Origin: Haloferax denitrificans ATCC 35960
GTDB lineage: Archaea > Halobacteriota > Halobacteria > Halobacteriales > Haloferacaceae
Assembly (NCBI RefSeq): GCF_000337795.1
Contig: NZ_AOLP01000004.1
Coordinates: forward strand, 124,001 to 188,000
Direction of reading: 5' to 3'
Length of the DNA stretch: 64,000 nt
Shown here in pieces: positions 27,081 to 35,839 of the stretch. The position numbers and the translations under genes were made by a program. The notes under the pieces are model-generated. The model saw only the letters and a program-made list of their open reading frames with translations. It was not told the DNA's origin and did no database searches. Numbering within the stretch: the stretch's first letter is position 1; every line of letters begins with the position of its first letter.

Positions 27081-28703
27081 TTACTCGTGCTGTAGTTTAC
27101 TCCGGAAGTAGTACCGCGTCGCGATGCCGATTGCGTAGAAGCCCAAGACGACCACGAGCAGGATGAGCGCCGTCGCCCACCGGAACTCGTCGATAGCGCC
27201 GATGTTCGACGACTGCCCGACGCCCGCGGTGATAAGCGAGTAAAGCTGGTAGGGAAGCGCCGACGTCGCCCGCATCAGTTCGGGGTTGGTCACGAACGGC
27301 GGGGCAAGCGAGAACTGGAAGCCGCCGACCACGTCGACCGTCTGACTGCCCGGCGGGGCGACGCTCCCCGACATCGTCAGGAGAATCGGGGCGGTCTCGC
27401 CCGCGATGCGGCCGACGCCGAGGATGATACCCGTGACGATGCCCGGAAGCGCCGCCGGGAGGACGATGCTCCGAATCGTCTGCCACTTCGTGACGCCGAG
27501 GGCGGCGCTCGCGTCGCGGTACTCGTCGGGGACCGCCAGCATCGACTCCCGGCTCGTGATGACGACGAGCGGGAGGAGCATGAAGCCGAGCGTGAGCATC
27601 CCCGCGAGAAGCGACTTCTGGTTGCCGAGCCGGGGGACGAGGAACGCCAGTCCGAACAGCCCGAAGACGATGCTGGGCGTGCTCCACAGGCCGTTGGTGG
27701 CGACTTCGACGACCTGCGTGAAGCGCCCGCGGTCGGCGTACTCGGTGATGAAGACGGCCGCGCCGACGCCCAGCGGGACGGCGAACAGCACCGCCCCGAT
27801 GACGAGCCAAATCGTGCCCGCGATGGCCGGGAGGACGCCGTTCACGTCGTTGAGGAGCGCGACGCCGTTCATCACGAACGGCCACGAGAGTGGAAGCGAG
27901 AACGTCACGCCGACGAGCGTCACTTCGGGGCCCGCACCCGCGCCGAACGCGAGACCGTTGAACAGCCCCGGCAGACCCTTCAGGACCGTGAACGCGACGA
28001 GGAGGAACAGCACCGCGATGATGGAGAGGGCGTTCAGATAGACGAGGACGTACGCGCCGATGTGGCGGCCGCGCGCGCCGAACCCGCCGTAGGCCTTCGC
28101 GGCGGCCCAGCCGACGAGCAGGGAACAGAATCCCGTCAGGACGGGAATCGTGAACTCGGCGTTGAACGACGCCTGCTGTTCCCACCCGAGGTCCCACACC
28201 CACGACGGGCCGATGACGCCGGTGAGGAAGACGATGCCGGCGAACGCGGCGAGCGCGCCCGCGGGGAGCGTCGAGCCGATGTCTTCGCGGGGGAGCGCGC
28301 TCATCGCGAACGCGGCTCCACCGGTGACGAGCGACGCGACGACCCACCCGGCCGTCCCGAGCCCGAGCGTCTGCGAGGCGACCAGTCCGCCGACGACGAA
28401 CCAGACGAGCGCGAACGCGCCCGAGGCGACCAGTCCGGCGGTCGGTCTGGGGTCGGTGGCGACGTAGCCGAGTCGAGAGCCGACGCCGAAGCCGACGACG
28501 GCGAGGCCGAGGAGGACTAACAGCCCGCCGAGGAGCGCGACCATCGGCACGCCCGCGATGGGGTCGGTGATGGTCACGAGTTCGAACATCGCCGCGAGCG
28601 AGAGGGCGAAAAGCACCGCCGCAAGCCCCACCGCGCCGGCGGCGACCGCCTCGGTCTCGGTGGTGTCTTCGCTGACGAGCGTGGATTCGGTCGCGCCCGC
28701 CAT
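27081..28703 (-). CDS. pstA: Phosphate ABC permease PstA, N-terminally extended
   Basis: The 540-residue permease is nearly twice the usual PstA length (about 290). The C-terminal 280 residues hold the PstA core with the EAA loop [20 protein letters not shown], while the first 230 residues add about six extra membrane spans (for example [19 protein letters not shown]). The ATG overlaps the pstC stop. The extension is seen in haloarchaeal PstA proteins, its role unknown to me. Confidence 0.93.
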   Translation of the reverse strand: MAGATESTLVSEDTTETEAVAAGAVGLAAVLFALSLAAMFELVTITDPIAGVPMVALLGGLLVLLGLAVVGFGVGSRLGYVATDPRPTAGLVASGAFALVWFVVGGLVASQTLGLGTAGWVVASLVTGGAAFAMSALPREDIGSTLPAGALAAFAGIVFLTGVIGPSWVWDLGWEQQASFNAEFTIPVLTGFCSLLVGWAAAKAYGGFGARGRHIGAYVLVYLNALSIIAVLFLLVAFTVLKGLPGLFNGLAFGAGAGPEVTLVGVTFSLPLSWPFVMNGVALLNDVNGVLPAIAGTIWLVIGAVLFAVPLGVGAAVFITEYADRGRFTQVVEVATNGLWSTPSIVFGLFGLAFLVPRLGNQKSLLAGMLTLGFMLLPLVVITSRESMLAVPDEYRDASAALGVTKWQTIRSIVLPAALPGIVTGIILGVGRIAGETAPILLTMSGSVAPPGSQTVDVVGGFQFSLAPPFVTNPELMRATSALPYQLYSLITAGVGQSSNIGAIDEFRWATALILLVVVLGFYAIGIATRYYFRSKLQHE

Positions 28704-29836
28704 TATTCGGCACCTCCGAGCTTCTGGCGCATGCGCGCCTCGATGTACTGCGACCCGATGCTGAGGAACAGCACCGTGACGAACAGGATGACGCCCGCGA
28801 CGAACAGCGCGGAGAGCTGGAGGCCGTCGGCGTCGCCGTAGTTCGCCGCGATGAGCGACGTGAGCGTGTCGTTACCGTAAAAGACGTTGTACAGCGGCTT
28901 CGTGAGGCCCGGACTGCCGCGGAGCATCACGGTCGCGGCCATCGTCTCGCCGATGGCGCGGCCCACGCCGAGGAGGACCGCGGCCGAGACGCCCGAAAAG
29001 GCCGCCGGCAGGGTGATGGAGGTCATCGTCTGCCAGTCGGTCGTGCCGAGGGCGAGCGAGCCGCTTTTCATCGATTCGGGGACGCTGTTGAGCGCGTCTT
29101 CGGCGACCGAGACGACCGTCGGGAGCGCCATCAGCCCGACGACGATACCGACGAAGAGGTACGTGCCCTGCCCGACGATGTCGAACTGGTCGGCCGCCCA
29201 CGGGCTGAGGATGGTGAAGCCGATGAAGCCGTAGACGATGGAGGGGATGCCCGCCAGAATCTCGACGCCCGGCTTGACGACCTCGCGGACGGTCTTCGGC
29301 GCGATTTCGCTGAGGAAGAGCGCCGCGGCCACGCCCAGCGGGGCGGCGACGGCCGTCGCGATGATAGTGACGAGCACCGTCCCGTGAATCATCGGGACGA
29401 GCGAGTACCGAATCGGCGGCGTCACCGGACTCCAGCGCGTCTCGATGAAGAGCCGCAGGCCCGGAATCGGGATGCCGAAGACGTTCACGGTCGCGTACTG
29501 CACGGTCGGCCACGCCTCCGCGAAGATGAAGACGAGGATGAGCCCGAGGACGAGGATGGTCGAGACCGTCGTCGTCAGCGTGAGCACGCGCGCTGTCAAT
29601 TCTTGGTGTCTGAGCCAGCCGTAGCCCGTCGCGACGAGGAACACCGCGAACGGGACGGCCGTCAGCGACGAGACGGCCAGAAAGCCCGCGAACGCCGCGA
29701 GGAGCGACACCGCCGCGACCGTGACCGTGACGAGCGCGTCCGGCGGCGTCTCGTCGACGAAGTCGCGACCGCGCCGGAGCCCTCGCCGAGCCGCCGCTCG
29801 GAGGCCGGCACCGTCGGAGTTTGGAAGTACGTTCAT
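28703..29836 (-). CDS. pstC: Phosphate ABC permease PstC
   Basis: The 377-residue permease pairs with PstA. It has about eight hydrophobic segments and the EAA loop VPESMKSGSLALGTTDWQTM near residues 262-281, followed by VGRAIGETMAATVMLRGSPG, the conserved PstC/PstA signature. It follows pstS by 62 bp and overlaps pstA. Confidence 0.95.
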   Translation of the reverse strand: MNVLPNSDGAGLRAAARRGLRRGRDFVDETPPDALVTVTVAAVSLLAAFAGFLAVSSLTAVPFAVFLVATGYGWLRHQELTARVLTLTTTVSTILVLGLILVFIFAEAWPTVQYATVNVFGIPIPGLRLFIETRWSPVTPPIRYSLVPMIHGTVLVTIIATAVAAPLGVAAALFLSEIAPKTVREVVKPGVEILAGIPSIVYGFIGFTILSPWAADQFDIVGQGTYLFVGIVVGLMALPTVVSVAEDALNSVPESMKSGSLALGTTDWQTMTSITLPAAFSGVSAAVLLGVGRAIGETMAATVMLRGSPGLTKPLYNVFYGNDTLTSLIAANYGDADGLQLSALFVAGVILFVTVLFLSIGSQYIEARMRQKLGGAE

Positions 29837-29898
29837 GATTGGAGCGTCGATGAATGGAAAGAACGAGGTTCAGGAACCGCTACCGCGTCCGAGTCGCG

Positions 29899-31092
29899 TT
29901 ACGCTTGGCTCGGGAGCTTGTCCTTCTCGGCCTGAAGGTCCTTGTCAGGCAGTGGGATGTAGTTGTTGTCCTCGACGAACAGCTTCTGACCGAACGTGGT
30001 CAGGAACATGTTCATGAACGCGGCCTCGCGCATGTCCGTCCCGCTCGGGGTGTCCTCCGTGATGGTCGTGTACTGGTGGAGGTCGCGGTTCAGCGGGTAG
30101 TCGCTGTCGAAGATAGTGTGCTCCGCGCTCTTGTCCGGCGCGTAGAGCGTGCCCTCGAAGTCGATACCGACGGGGATGACTTCCGGACCGGTGAACGCGA
30201 GTGCCATGTACGCGATGGCACCGTCGTTCTGCTGGACGACGGTCGCGACCTGCTGGTTCTGACCCTTGCGGGTGTCGACGCCCTCCATCGAGGCGTCGGC
30301 GCTCCCGAGCATGTTGAGGCGGAACGAGGTGTCCGTCCCGGAGCCTTCCGCGCGGCCGACCACGTAGATCTCCTGGTCGTGACCGCCGACTTCGCTCCAG
30401 TTGGTAATCTCGTTCTGGTAGATTTGGCGGACTTCCTCGCCGGTGAGCTCCGTGACACCCGCGTCGTGGACGTCCTTCGAGACGACGACGGGCTGGCCGT
30501 CGCGGCCGAGGACGTGGTCCACGTAGTTCGCGTCGCGCTCGTCTTCGCTGATGCCGAGTTCGGCCGTAATCGGACCCGACGAGTTACCGATGTCGACGAG
30601 ACCGTCGCGGACGGACTTACAGCCCGTCCCGGAGTGGCTCAGGCCGATGGACGTTGCGAACGCGGGGTTCGCCTGCGTCTCGGTCGGCTCGAAGCCGTAG
30701 AGGGACGCGAAGTAGTCGGCCAGGCGCATGTCCGGTGCGCCGAGTTCGTCCCAGCCGGGGACGGTAGATTCGTCGCTCGAACCCCAGTACTCGCCGTCGC
30801 TCGGCGGCGCGTTGGAGTTCCAGTAGGAGCTCCCTTTGTTCGCGATGGGATACACCGTCGACGAGCCCTCGGCGGTGAGCATCTGCGGCGCGCTCGATTC
30901 GCTCGTCTCCTCGGGGGTCGACGTCGTGGTCTCCGGAGCGTCAGTCCCCTCGTCTTCGGTCGCCGGCGCGTCGGTCTCGGAGTTCGACTGTCCCGAACAA
31001 CCCGCGAGCCCCGCGACGCCCGCCGCACTCGACGCGACGAGGAACTGCCGACGTGATACGCTGCCTGCCAACTTCTTGGAATCTTGCGCCAT
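29899..31092 (-). CDS. pstS: Phosphate-binding lipoprotein PstS
   Basis: The 397-residue binding protein has a twin-arginine signal and lipobox (SRRQFLVASSAAGVAGLAGC), a Thr/Glu-rich linker, then the phosphate-binding fold with LTAEGSSTVYPIANKGSSYW, DIGNSSGPI and VGRAEGSGTDTSFRLNM, the Ser/Gly anion contacts of PstS. ATG at 31092; the GTG one codon earlier is less likely given a TATA element 24 nt upstream. First gene of the pst operon. Confidence 0.95.
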   Translation of the reverse strand: MAQDSKKLAGSVSRRQFLVASSAAGVAGLAGCSGQSNSETDAPATEDEGTDAPETTTSTPEETSESSAPQMLTAEGSSTVYPIANKGSSYWNSNAPPSDGEYWGSSDESTVPGWDELGAPDMRLADYFASLYGFEPTETQANPAFATSIGLSHSGTGCKSVRDGLVDIGNSSGPITAELGISEDERDANYVDHVLGRDGQPVVVSKDVHDAGVTELTGEEVRQIYQNEITNWSEVGGHDQEIYVVGRAEGSGTDTSFRLNMLGSADASMEGVDTRKGQNQQVATVVQQNDGAIAYMALAFTGPEVIPVGIDFEGTLYAPDKSAEHTIFDSDYPLNRDLHQYTTITEDTPSGTDMREAAFMNMFLTTFGQKLFVEDNNYIPLPDKDLQAEKDKLPSQA

Positions 31093-31109
31093 CACGTGGT
31101 CAGACCCGG

Positions 31110-31135
31110 TTTTAAATAAAATGCGTTTATAATAC
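31110..31135 (-). promoter_or_regulatory. pst operon promoter
   Basis: Reading the minus strand, TTTATTTAAAAC (31110-31121) is centred about 24 nt before the pstS ATG, the spacing for a leaderless transcript, with a further AT-rich element TTATAAACG just upstream. The 185-bp gap to the divergent gene at 31278 is otherwise AT-rich and probably carries phosphate-responsive sites that I cannot define. Confidence 0.6.
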
Positions 31136-31277
31136 CACTTTAGTTCTATCAGAGTTCAACGTAACACTAAGAGACGAAATAGTTCGATATTAGCGCACAC
31201 ATCAGTACCGAGGACTATATACCCGAACGTAATCGAGACGACAGAAAATATAACGGGTCCCGAGATACGTACGGACG

Positions 31278-32273
31278 ATGGCTCAGAAGGACGGAACCAC
31301 AGGCTCCGAACGTATCATCGGTCTGTCGAAATCCGACGCGGCCGACCGCGTCGTGGACGCGGACGAGTCCCGAGACCCCGACACCGTTCGGGCGGTGCTC
31401 AGTCACGTGACCGAAGACGGCGCGGTGACGGCCGACGGCGTCGACTCGGCGGTCACGGACACGTCGATGATTCTGTCGACCGCGGAGACGCGCGTCGAAC
31501 TCGCGTCCATCGACCTCGACGACGCCCGCGAGGCCGCCGGCGACGACGCGGCCGTCGGTGCCGTGCGGTCCCGTCTCGACGTGTTCGAGGCGACGGTTAC
31601 GAACGCGAGCGAGCGGGTCGCGTCGCTCGGCGAGGAGCTACAGGGGCTCTCCGACTGGCGCGACGACCCCCGGTCCGTCTACGACATCGTGCTCGGACTC
31701 CGCGAGGTCGCCTCCGAGTCGCAGGCGCTCACCGCGCACGCGGACGACATACAACTCGACATCGAGGAGTTCGAACGGTGGCTCTCGAACCACGACGTTC
31801 GCGTGCGCGGGCTCGACGGCGACGTGGCGGCGCTCGAACAGTCGCTCGACGGACTCGCCGACCGGGTCGAGGCCGTCGCCGACGCGGAGAGGTCCGACGA
31901 CGGCGCCGACGCCGCCGAGGACGCTGACGGCGACCGCGCGACCGAGTGGTGCAACGCCGCGCTCCGGGTCCGCGTCTCCGCCCTATTGGTCGAGGACGTG
32001 CGGGCCGAACTCGCCGACCTCCGGGAACTGGCTCCCGAGTCTGACGCGGAGACCGACGGTCTCGACGATGCCGCCGCCGACCTCGACGACCTCGACGCCC
32101 GCGTACAGCGACTCCGCGAGCGCCTCGACGAACTCGCCCGACCCCCGTGGACCGACGAGTACGGGGCGCGAATCGAGTCGTTCGAGGAGACGCTCGCCGC
32201 GTTCGAACCGCCGGTGTCGTGGGGCGCGGTGCAGGCCGAACTCGACGACGCTCGGGCCGGCGATGACGGGTGA
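31278..32273 (+). CDS. Acidic coiled-coil protein, divergent from pst
   Basis: The 331-residue protein is very acidic and mostly helical, with two coiled-coil regions (about residues 95-215 and 245-315). It starts with SERIIGLSKSDAADRVVDAD, followed by repeated SDxxxV-like helical motifs. Similar haloarchaeal proteins are sometimes labelled halo transducer protein; no membrane span or signalling domain is visible. TATA-like AAAATATA lies at 31255-31262. Role unknown; its head-to-head position with pstS may mean phosphate co-regulation. Confidence 0.7.
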   Translation: MAQKDGTTGSERIIGLSKSDAADRVVDADESRDPDTVRAVLSHVTEDGAVTADGVDSAVTDTSMILSTAETRVELASIDLDDAREAAGDDAAVGAVRSRLDVFEATVTNASERVASLGEELQGLSDWRDDPRSVYDIVLGLREVASESQALTAHADDIQLDIEEFERWLSNHDVRVRGLDGDVAALEQSLDGLADRVEAVADAERSDDGADAAEDADGDRATEWCNAALRVRVSALLVEDVRAELADLRELAPESDAETDGLDDAAADLDDLDARVQRLRERLDELARPPWTDEYGARIESFEETLAAFEPPVSWGAVQAELDDARAGDDG

Positions 32274-32285
32274 GTGGAGGCCCGC

Positions 32286-35200
32286 TCACTCCAAGAGCAG
32301 AACCGAGGGGAGGCGGTCGGGGCTGTCCAGTCGTAACAGCGAGTAGACGACGCCGGAGAGACCGTGGAAGAACATCGGGTTCGCGAAGGTTTCGGTGTGT
32401 CCGGTCATCGAAAGCTCGCCGTGAGCGGCCCTCCGGGTGAGGCTCCGACGGGCCAGTTCAGTCGCGTGCGACTCGTCGAGGGGGCCGCGGCGCGCGCCGA
32501 CGAGGAGCGACTCGACCCGCCCGAAGTTTCCGCAACAGAGGTGGTCCATGTTCGACGGTTCGGCACGGGCGGTCTCCGAGAGCGCGTCAATCGCGGTGTC
32601 GCGGAGGTCGCGGTCGTCGAGCGTGTCCGCGATGCCGAGCCGGGCGAGCGCCATTCCCGACCGCCCGTGGCACCACTTATCGTCGTAACTCCGGTCATCG
32701 TGGGATTTCGCCCAGTTGTTCCGGCTCGGGTCGTACAGCGACGATTCGAAGGCGAGCGCCTCGCGCGCCGCGTCCGAGAACCGCCCGTCCCCCGTCGCCT
32801 CGGCGAGTCGAGCGAGCGCGTAGCCGATTCCGGACGCACCGTGTGAAAACCCCGTGAGCGGCGGGTCGTCGTCGGCAGTCCGCCACACTCGGTAGCCGTT
32901 TTCGAGCGCGCGGCCATCGAGGAGGCGCTCCCCGCACGCGACCGCTCGGTCGAGGACGGACTCGTCGCCGTGCCGCTCGTAGTACGCGAGGAGGCCGAGC
33001 AGCGTCCCGGCGGAACCCTCCAGCACGTCGAACGTCTCGTCGTTCGCCACGTGGGACTCCGTGACGGTCTCCGCTGCCGAGCGCGCGGCGCGGCGGTACT
33101 CGTCGGCGTCGAGGAGTTCCGAGACGACCGTGAGCGTGTAGACGACCGACCCGACCCCGAGCATCCCGCCCAAGTTCGGCGGCGGGCCGCCGTCTCCGAT
33201 GGCGGAGAGCACGGGCGATAAGACCTCCTCCGCCACGGTTCGATAGCGCGCCTCGCCCGTGGTTTCGAAGAGCGCCGCGGCCGCGAGGGCGATGCCGCCG
33301 CGTCCGTGGTACAGCGAGAAGTCCGTCGGGTAGAGGTCGATGCCCGTCTTCGTCGGCGAGATAGATACCCAGGCGTCGCCGTCCGGCGTCTCGATACCGG
33401 CGTCCAGAACCTCCTCGAACAACGCCCTCGCGGTCGAATCGAACGCGTCGGCCGATATGTCGGGCTCCGGTGCCGGACCCGGAACCTGCGGCCCGAAGGC
33501 GTACTGCAGTAGCCACGCTTGGCGGTCGCGGTCGTCGTCGCTCATCGAGTCGACCCGCTGTCGGCATCGGTCGTACCCGGGGGTATCGACCTCAACGGGG
33601 AGTTCGTCCCCGTCGTGGACGACCGTGCCGCTCGTCGGCGACGAGGCGAACCGCGGGAAGTCACGGCGGCGGAGCGCCCGCCGTTCGGCCGCATACAGCG
33701 GCCAGTACTCGTCGGCGTCGATTCGGCCGTCGAAGAAGGGCACGGCGAGCTTTTCGTACTCGACCGAGAGGCGAGCCCCGTCTCGAAGCGGGTCGCGCGC
33801 GGCCGCCGACCGGAGAATCGAGCCGTACCGGGCCGTCGCCCGGTACACCAACCGGTTTTCGATACCATCGACGAGGTCGCAAGGCAACACGTCGCCGAAG
33901 AACGCGCCGTCTTCGCGCAACGAGCGGATGGCGTCGTAGGCTTCGGTAAACCCCTCGACGAGCGGCTCGGTGTACGAAACCGGCGGGTGGTCGCGCTCCG
34001 CGGTGCTCGCGGTGTTCGTGGTCAGGTTGACTTCCGGTCGAACCTCCGTTACCGTCATGACGTCCGTGTTCGCCGCTTCGATACCGGGTTTGGAGACGTC
34101 TTTGAACCCCCGTTCGCTCGAACTACCGAACCCGGCGTGCGGAACGCCGGCGTCGTCGTCGCTCGGGGTGCGCGGATCGCCGACCGACCACGGTGCCAAC
34201 AGCGTCGCGAGTACCGTGCTGTGGGCGACCGTGGACACTTCCGTCGGTGTCGGCATGGCCGCCGGGTCAACGTGGGGGTGGAAGACCGTCTCGCCGTCAA
34301 CGACCATCGGACTCTCGCCGTCCACGAGGAGGTTCTCGTACTGGCAGTCGGTCACGTTGAGCGCGTACGCGACGCAGGTGAGGACGCCCGCCTGCTCGTA
34401 GTACCGCCGAACCGCGTCCTCGTCGGCCAAGTCGTCGTACGCTATCGGTTCCATCCACCCGTAGCCGTCTCTGGGAAGGTACTCCGGCGGCCGAAAGGTC
34501 GCGACCGACGTGTGGTCGCTCACTCGTTCGAGCACCTCGTACAGGGCCACGCCGCCGCCGACGCCTCTCGGTTTGTAGATGACGTCGGCCGACCCGAACG
34601 AGACGCGGACGGGGATTCGGCCCCTCGCGTGCGCGTCCGTCGAGAGCGGTTCGAGCGCGGTCACCGAGCCGTCGATACCGAACCGCTCTCTGAGCGCGGG
34701 GGTGTCGTCGCGAATCCGCCGGCAGAGTTCGGAGACCGCGTCGCCCCAGTTGTCGATGATGACGGCGATTTGTCGGGCGAGAACGGGGTACTCGACGCAG
34801 AGGTTGGACACCCCGTGTGCGAACATCGCGTCGATGAACTCCTCGTAGTACTCCGTCGGTGGGTCGTCGAACTCGTCGGGGTCGGCAGCGGCGAGTTCGG
34901 GGTCGAAGTGCTCTACGAAGCTCTTGAACTCGACGTACAGCGGCCGGACGCAGAGCGCGTGAAACCGCCTGGTTAGTCCCTCGACCAACGGTTCCAACGA
35001 CTTGTCCGGAACGGAGAGCGTGCCGAGCCGGCTCCGCGCGAACTCGCTGAACCCGGTCAAAAGCTCACGGAACGGAACATCGTCCGGCGTGCTTGAGTAG
35101 CGTGTCGGGTCGGAAGCTCGGAGATACTCGATTAGCTCTTCGACCGTCTCGAGCCACGCCGGGAGCGGCTCGTCGCTCGGCCACAACGTGGCCGCGGATT

Positions 35201-35435
35201 GCGTTTCGACGTCCGCCCGCCGGATTCCGTCGGCCGCCAGCCGCTCAGCGAACTGTTCCTCGTCGGCGAAGAGGCCCTCCCACTCGTCCAGAACCGCGTT
35301 CGGAGATATCTCGGGGTCGGGACCGGGGTCGTTCGGTGGCCCGTCGAGACGCTCGTGGAGCGTCCGGGCGCGACCGGCGATTTCGCGACGTTGTCGTTGT
35401 GTGAACACCATCTCGTCAGCTGTCGATGTCGTCAT
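32286..35435 (-). CDS. lanM: Class II lanthipeptide synthetase LanM
   Basis: This 1049-residue bifunctional enzyme would dehydrate Ser/Thr in a precursor and join Cys to make thioether rings. The dehydratase (DUF4135, about 150-620) shows VIYKPRG (Lys288), DCQYENLL (363-370) and VVDGETVFHP; the LanC cyclase (about 720-1045) shows GFSHGASGIGYALARL, KWCHGRSG (Cys922), HLCCGNFG (Cys967, Cys968) and FFHGLSG. Cys922, Cys967 and Cys968 should bind zinc; the usual Cys-His pair is Cys-Cys here. The start at 35435 (MTTSTADEMVF) excludes a poor-quality upstream extension. It lies 113 bp after the precursor gene. Confidence 0.95.
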   Translation of the reverse strand: MTTSTADEMVFTQRQRREIAGRARTLHERLDGPPNDPGPDPEISPNAVLDEWEGLFADEEQFAERLAADGIRRADVETQSAATLWPSDEPLPAWLETVEELIEYLRASDPTRYSSTPDDVPFRELLTGFSEFARSRLGTLSVPDKSLEPLVEGLTRRFHALCVRPLYVEFKSFVEHFDPELAAADPDEFDDPPTEYYEEFIDAMFAHGVSNLCVEYPVLARQIAVIIDNWGDAVSELCRRIRDDTPALRERFGIDGSVTALEPLSTDAHARGRIPVRVSFGSADVIYKPRGVGGGVALYEVLERVSDHTSVATFRPPEYLPRDGYGWMEPIAYDDLADEDAVRRYYEQAGVLTCVAYALNVTDCQYENLLVDGESPMVVDGETVFHPHVDPAAMPTPTEVSTVAHSTVLATLLAPWSVGDPRTPSDDDAGVPHAGFGSSSERGFKDVSKPGIEAANTDVMTVTEVRPEVNLTTNTASTAERDHPPVSYTEPLVEGFTEAYDAIRSLREDGAFFGDVLPCDLVDGIENRLVYRATARYGSILRSAAARDPLRDGARLSVEYEKLAVPFFDGRIDADEYWPLYAAERRALRRRDFPRFASSPTSGTVVHDGDELPVEVDTPGYDRCRQRVDSMSDDDRDRQAWLLQYAFGPQVPGPAPEPDISADAFDSTARALFEEVLDAGIETPDGDAWVSISPTKTGIDLYPTDFSLYHGRGGIALAAAALFETTGEARYRTVAEEVLSPVLSAIGDGGPPPNLGGMLGVGSVVYTLTVVSELLDADEYRRAARSAAETVTESHVANDETFDVLEGSAGTLLGLLAYYERHGDESVLDRAVACGERLLDGRALENGYRVWRTADDDPPLTGFSHGASGIGYALARLAEATGDGRFSDAAREALAFESSLYDPSRNNWAKSHDDRSYDDKWCHGRSGMALARLGIADTLDDRDLRDTAIDALSETARAEPSNMDHLCCGNFGRVESLLVGARRGPLDESHATELARRSLTRRAAHGELSMTGHTETFANPMFFHGLSGVVYSLLRLDSPDRLPSVLLLE

Positions 35436-35492
35436 AGTAGGTGTGAATCGGTACGCTACGGGGTGAATCGGAGAGCATCTGCAGGCCGTCGG

Positions 35493-35498
35493 AAAAAA
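35493..35498 (-). terminator. T-run between lanA and lanM
   Basis: On the minus strand six T (GGTTTTTTCC) follow 51 bp after the precursor stop. It could partly terminate transcription, giving much precursor mRNA and less lanM readthrough, a common arrangement in lanthipeptide clusters. Weak evidence: short run without a strong hairpin. Confidence 0.35.
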
Positions 35499-35548
35499 CC
35501 GATGTCCCTCTCCGCGGTCGAGCGGCGCGGAGAAGGCTCGGAGACACC

Positions 35549-35728
35549 TCAGTTGGTGGTGTCGCAGCAGGGGAGCTTCGAGGCCGTGTGACACGGGAGG
35601 TAGCACGACGCCGTCCCGGTGCTGTCGTGGGACATCTCGAACTTGTCTGAGATGATCGACCCGAAGAGGCCGTCGTAGTGCGATTTGTCAACAGTACGTG
35701 CAATATTGATGTCCAATGCTACTGACAT
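35549..35728 (-). CDS. Putative lanthipeptide precursor peptide LanA
   Basis: The 59-residue peptide starts MSVALDINIARTVDKSHYDG, an acidic leader-like half, and ends in a Ser/Thr/Cys-rich core: Ser36, Thr37, Thr39, Ser41, Cys42, Cys46, Thr48, Ser50, Cys54, Cys55, Thr57 and Thr58. Four Cys in 14 residues is exceptional in haloarchaea, and they sit downstream of dehydratable residues as thioether rings need. There is no GG/GA cleavage motif in the middle. ATG at 35728 is preferred to a TTG at 35731 because a TATA box lies 28 nt upstream. It precedes lanM on the same strand. Confidence 0.82.
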   Translation of the reverse strand: MSVALDINIARTVDKSHYDGLFGSIISDKFEMSHDSTGTASCYLPCHTASKLPCCDTTN

Positions 35729-35750
35729 CAAAATGTATATCTGGCCGACT

Positions 35751-35761
35751 TGTTATAAATC
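35751..35761 (-). promoter_or_regulatory. TATA box for the precursor gene
   Basis: GATTTATAACA (minus strand) is centred about 28 nt before the precursor ATG, correct for a leaderless transcript. A second similar element, GAATTTATAACC, lies 20 bp further upstream at 35773-35784. The precursor therefore has its own promoter, separate from the exporter genes. Confidence 0.65.
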
Positions 35762-35839
35762 TAATGGCAATTGGTTATAAATTCAGCTCGTGCTGTCGCT
35801 GGGGAGAGCGGGACGGCACCCCGAACGGTGGACGACCGC

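Noticed and set aside
33519-34976. Plus-strand open frame of 485 codons inside lanM
   Set aside because: Antisense shadow of the synthetase; lacks halophilic acidic bias.
35436-35606. 57-residue N-terminal extension of LanM
   Set aside because: Non-acidic, Cys/His/Arg-rich, overlaps the precursor terminator region; the family start fits ATG 35435.
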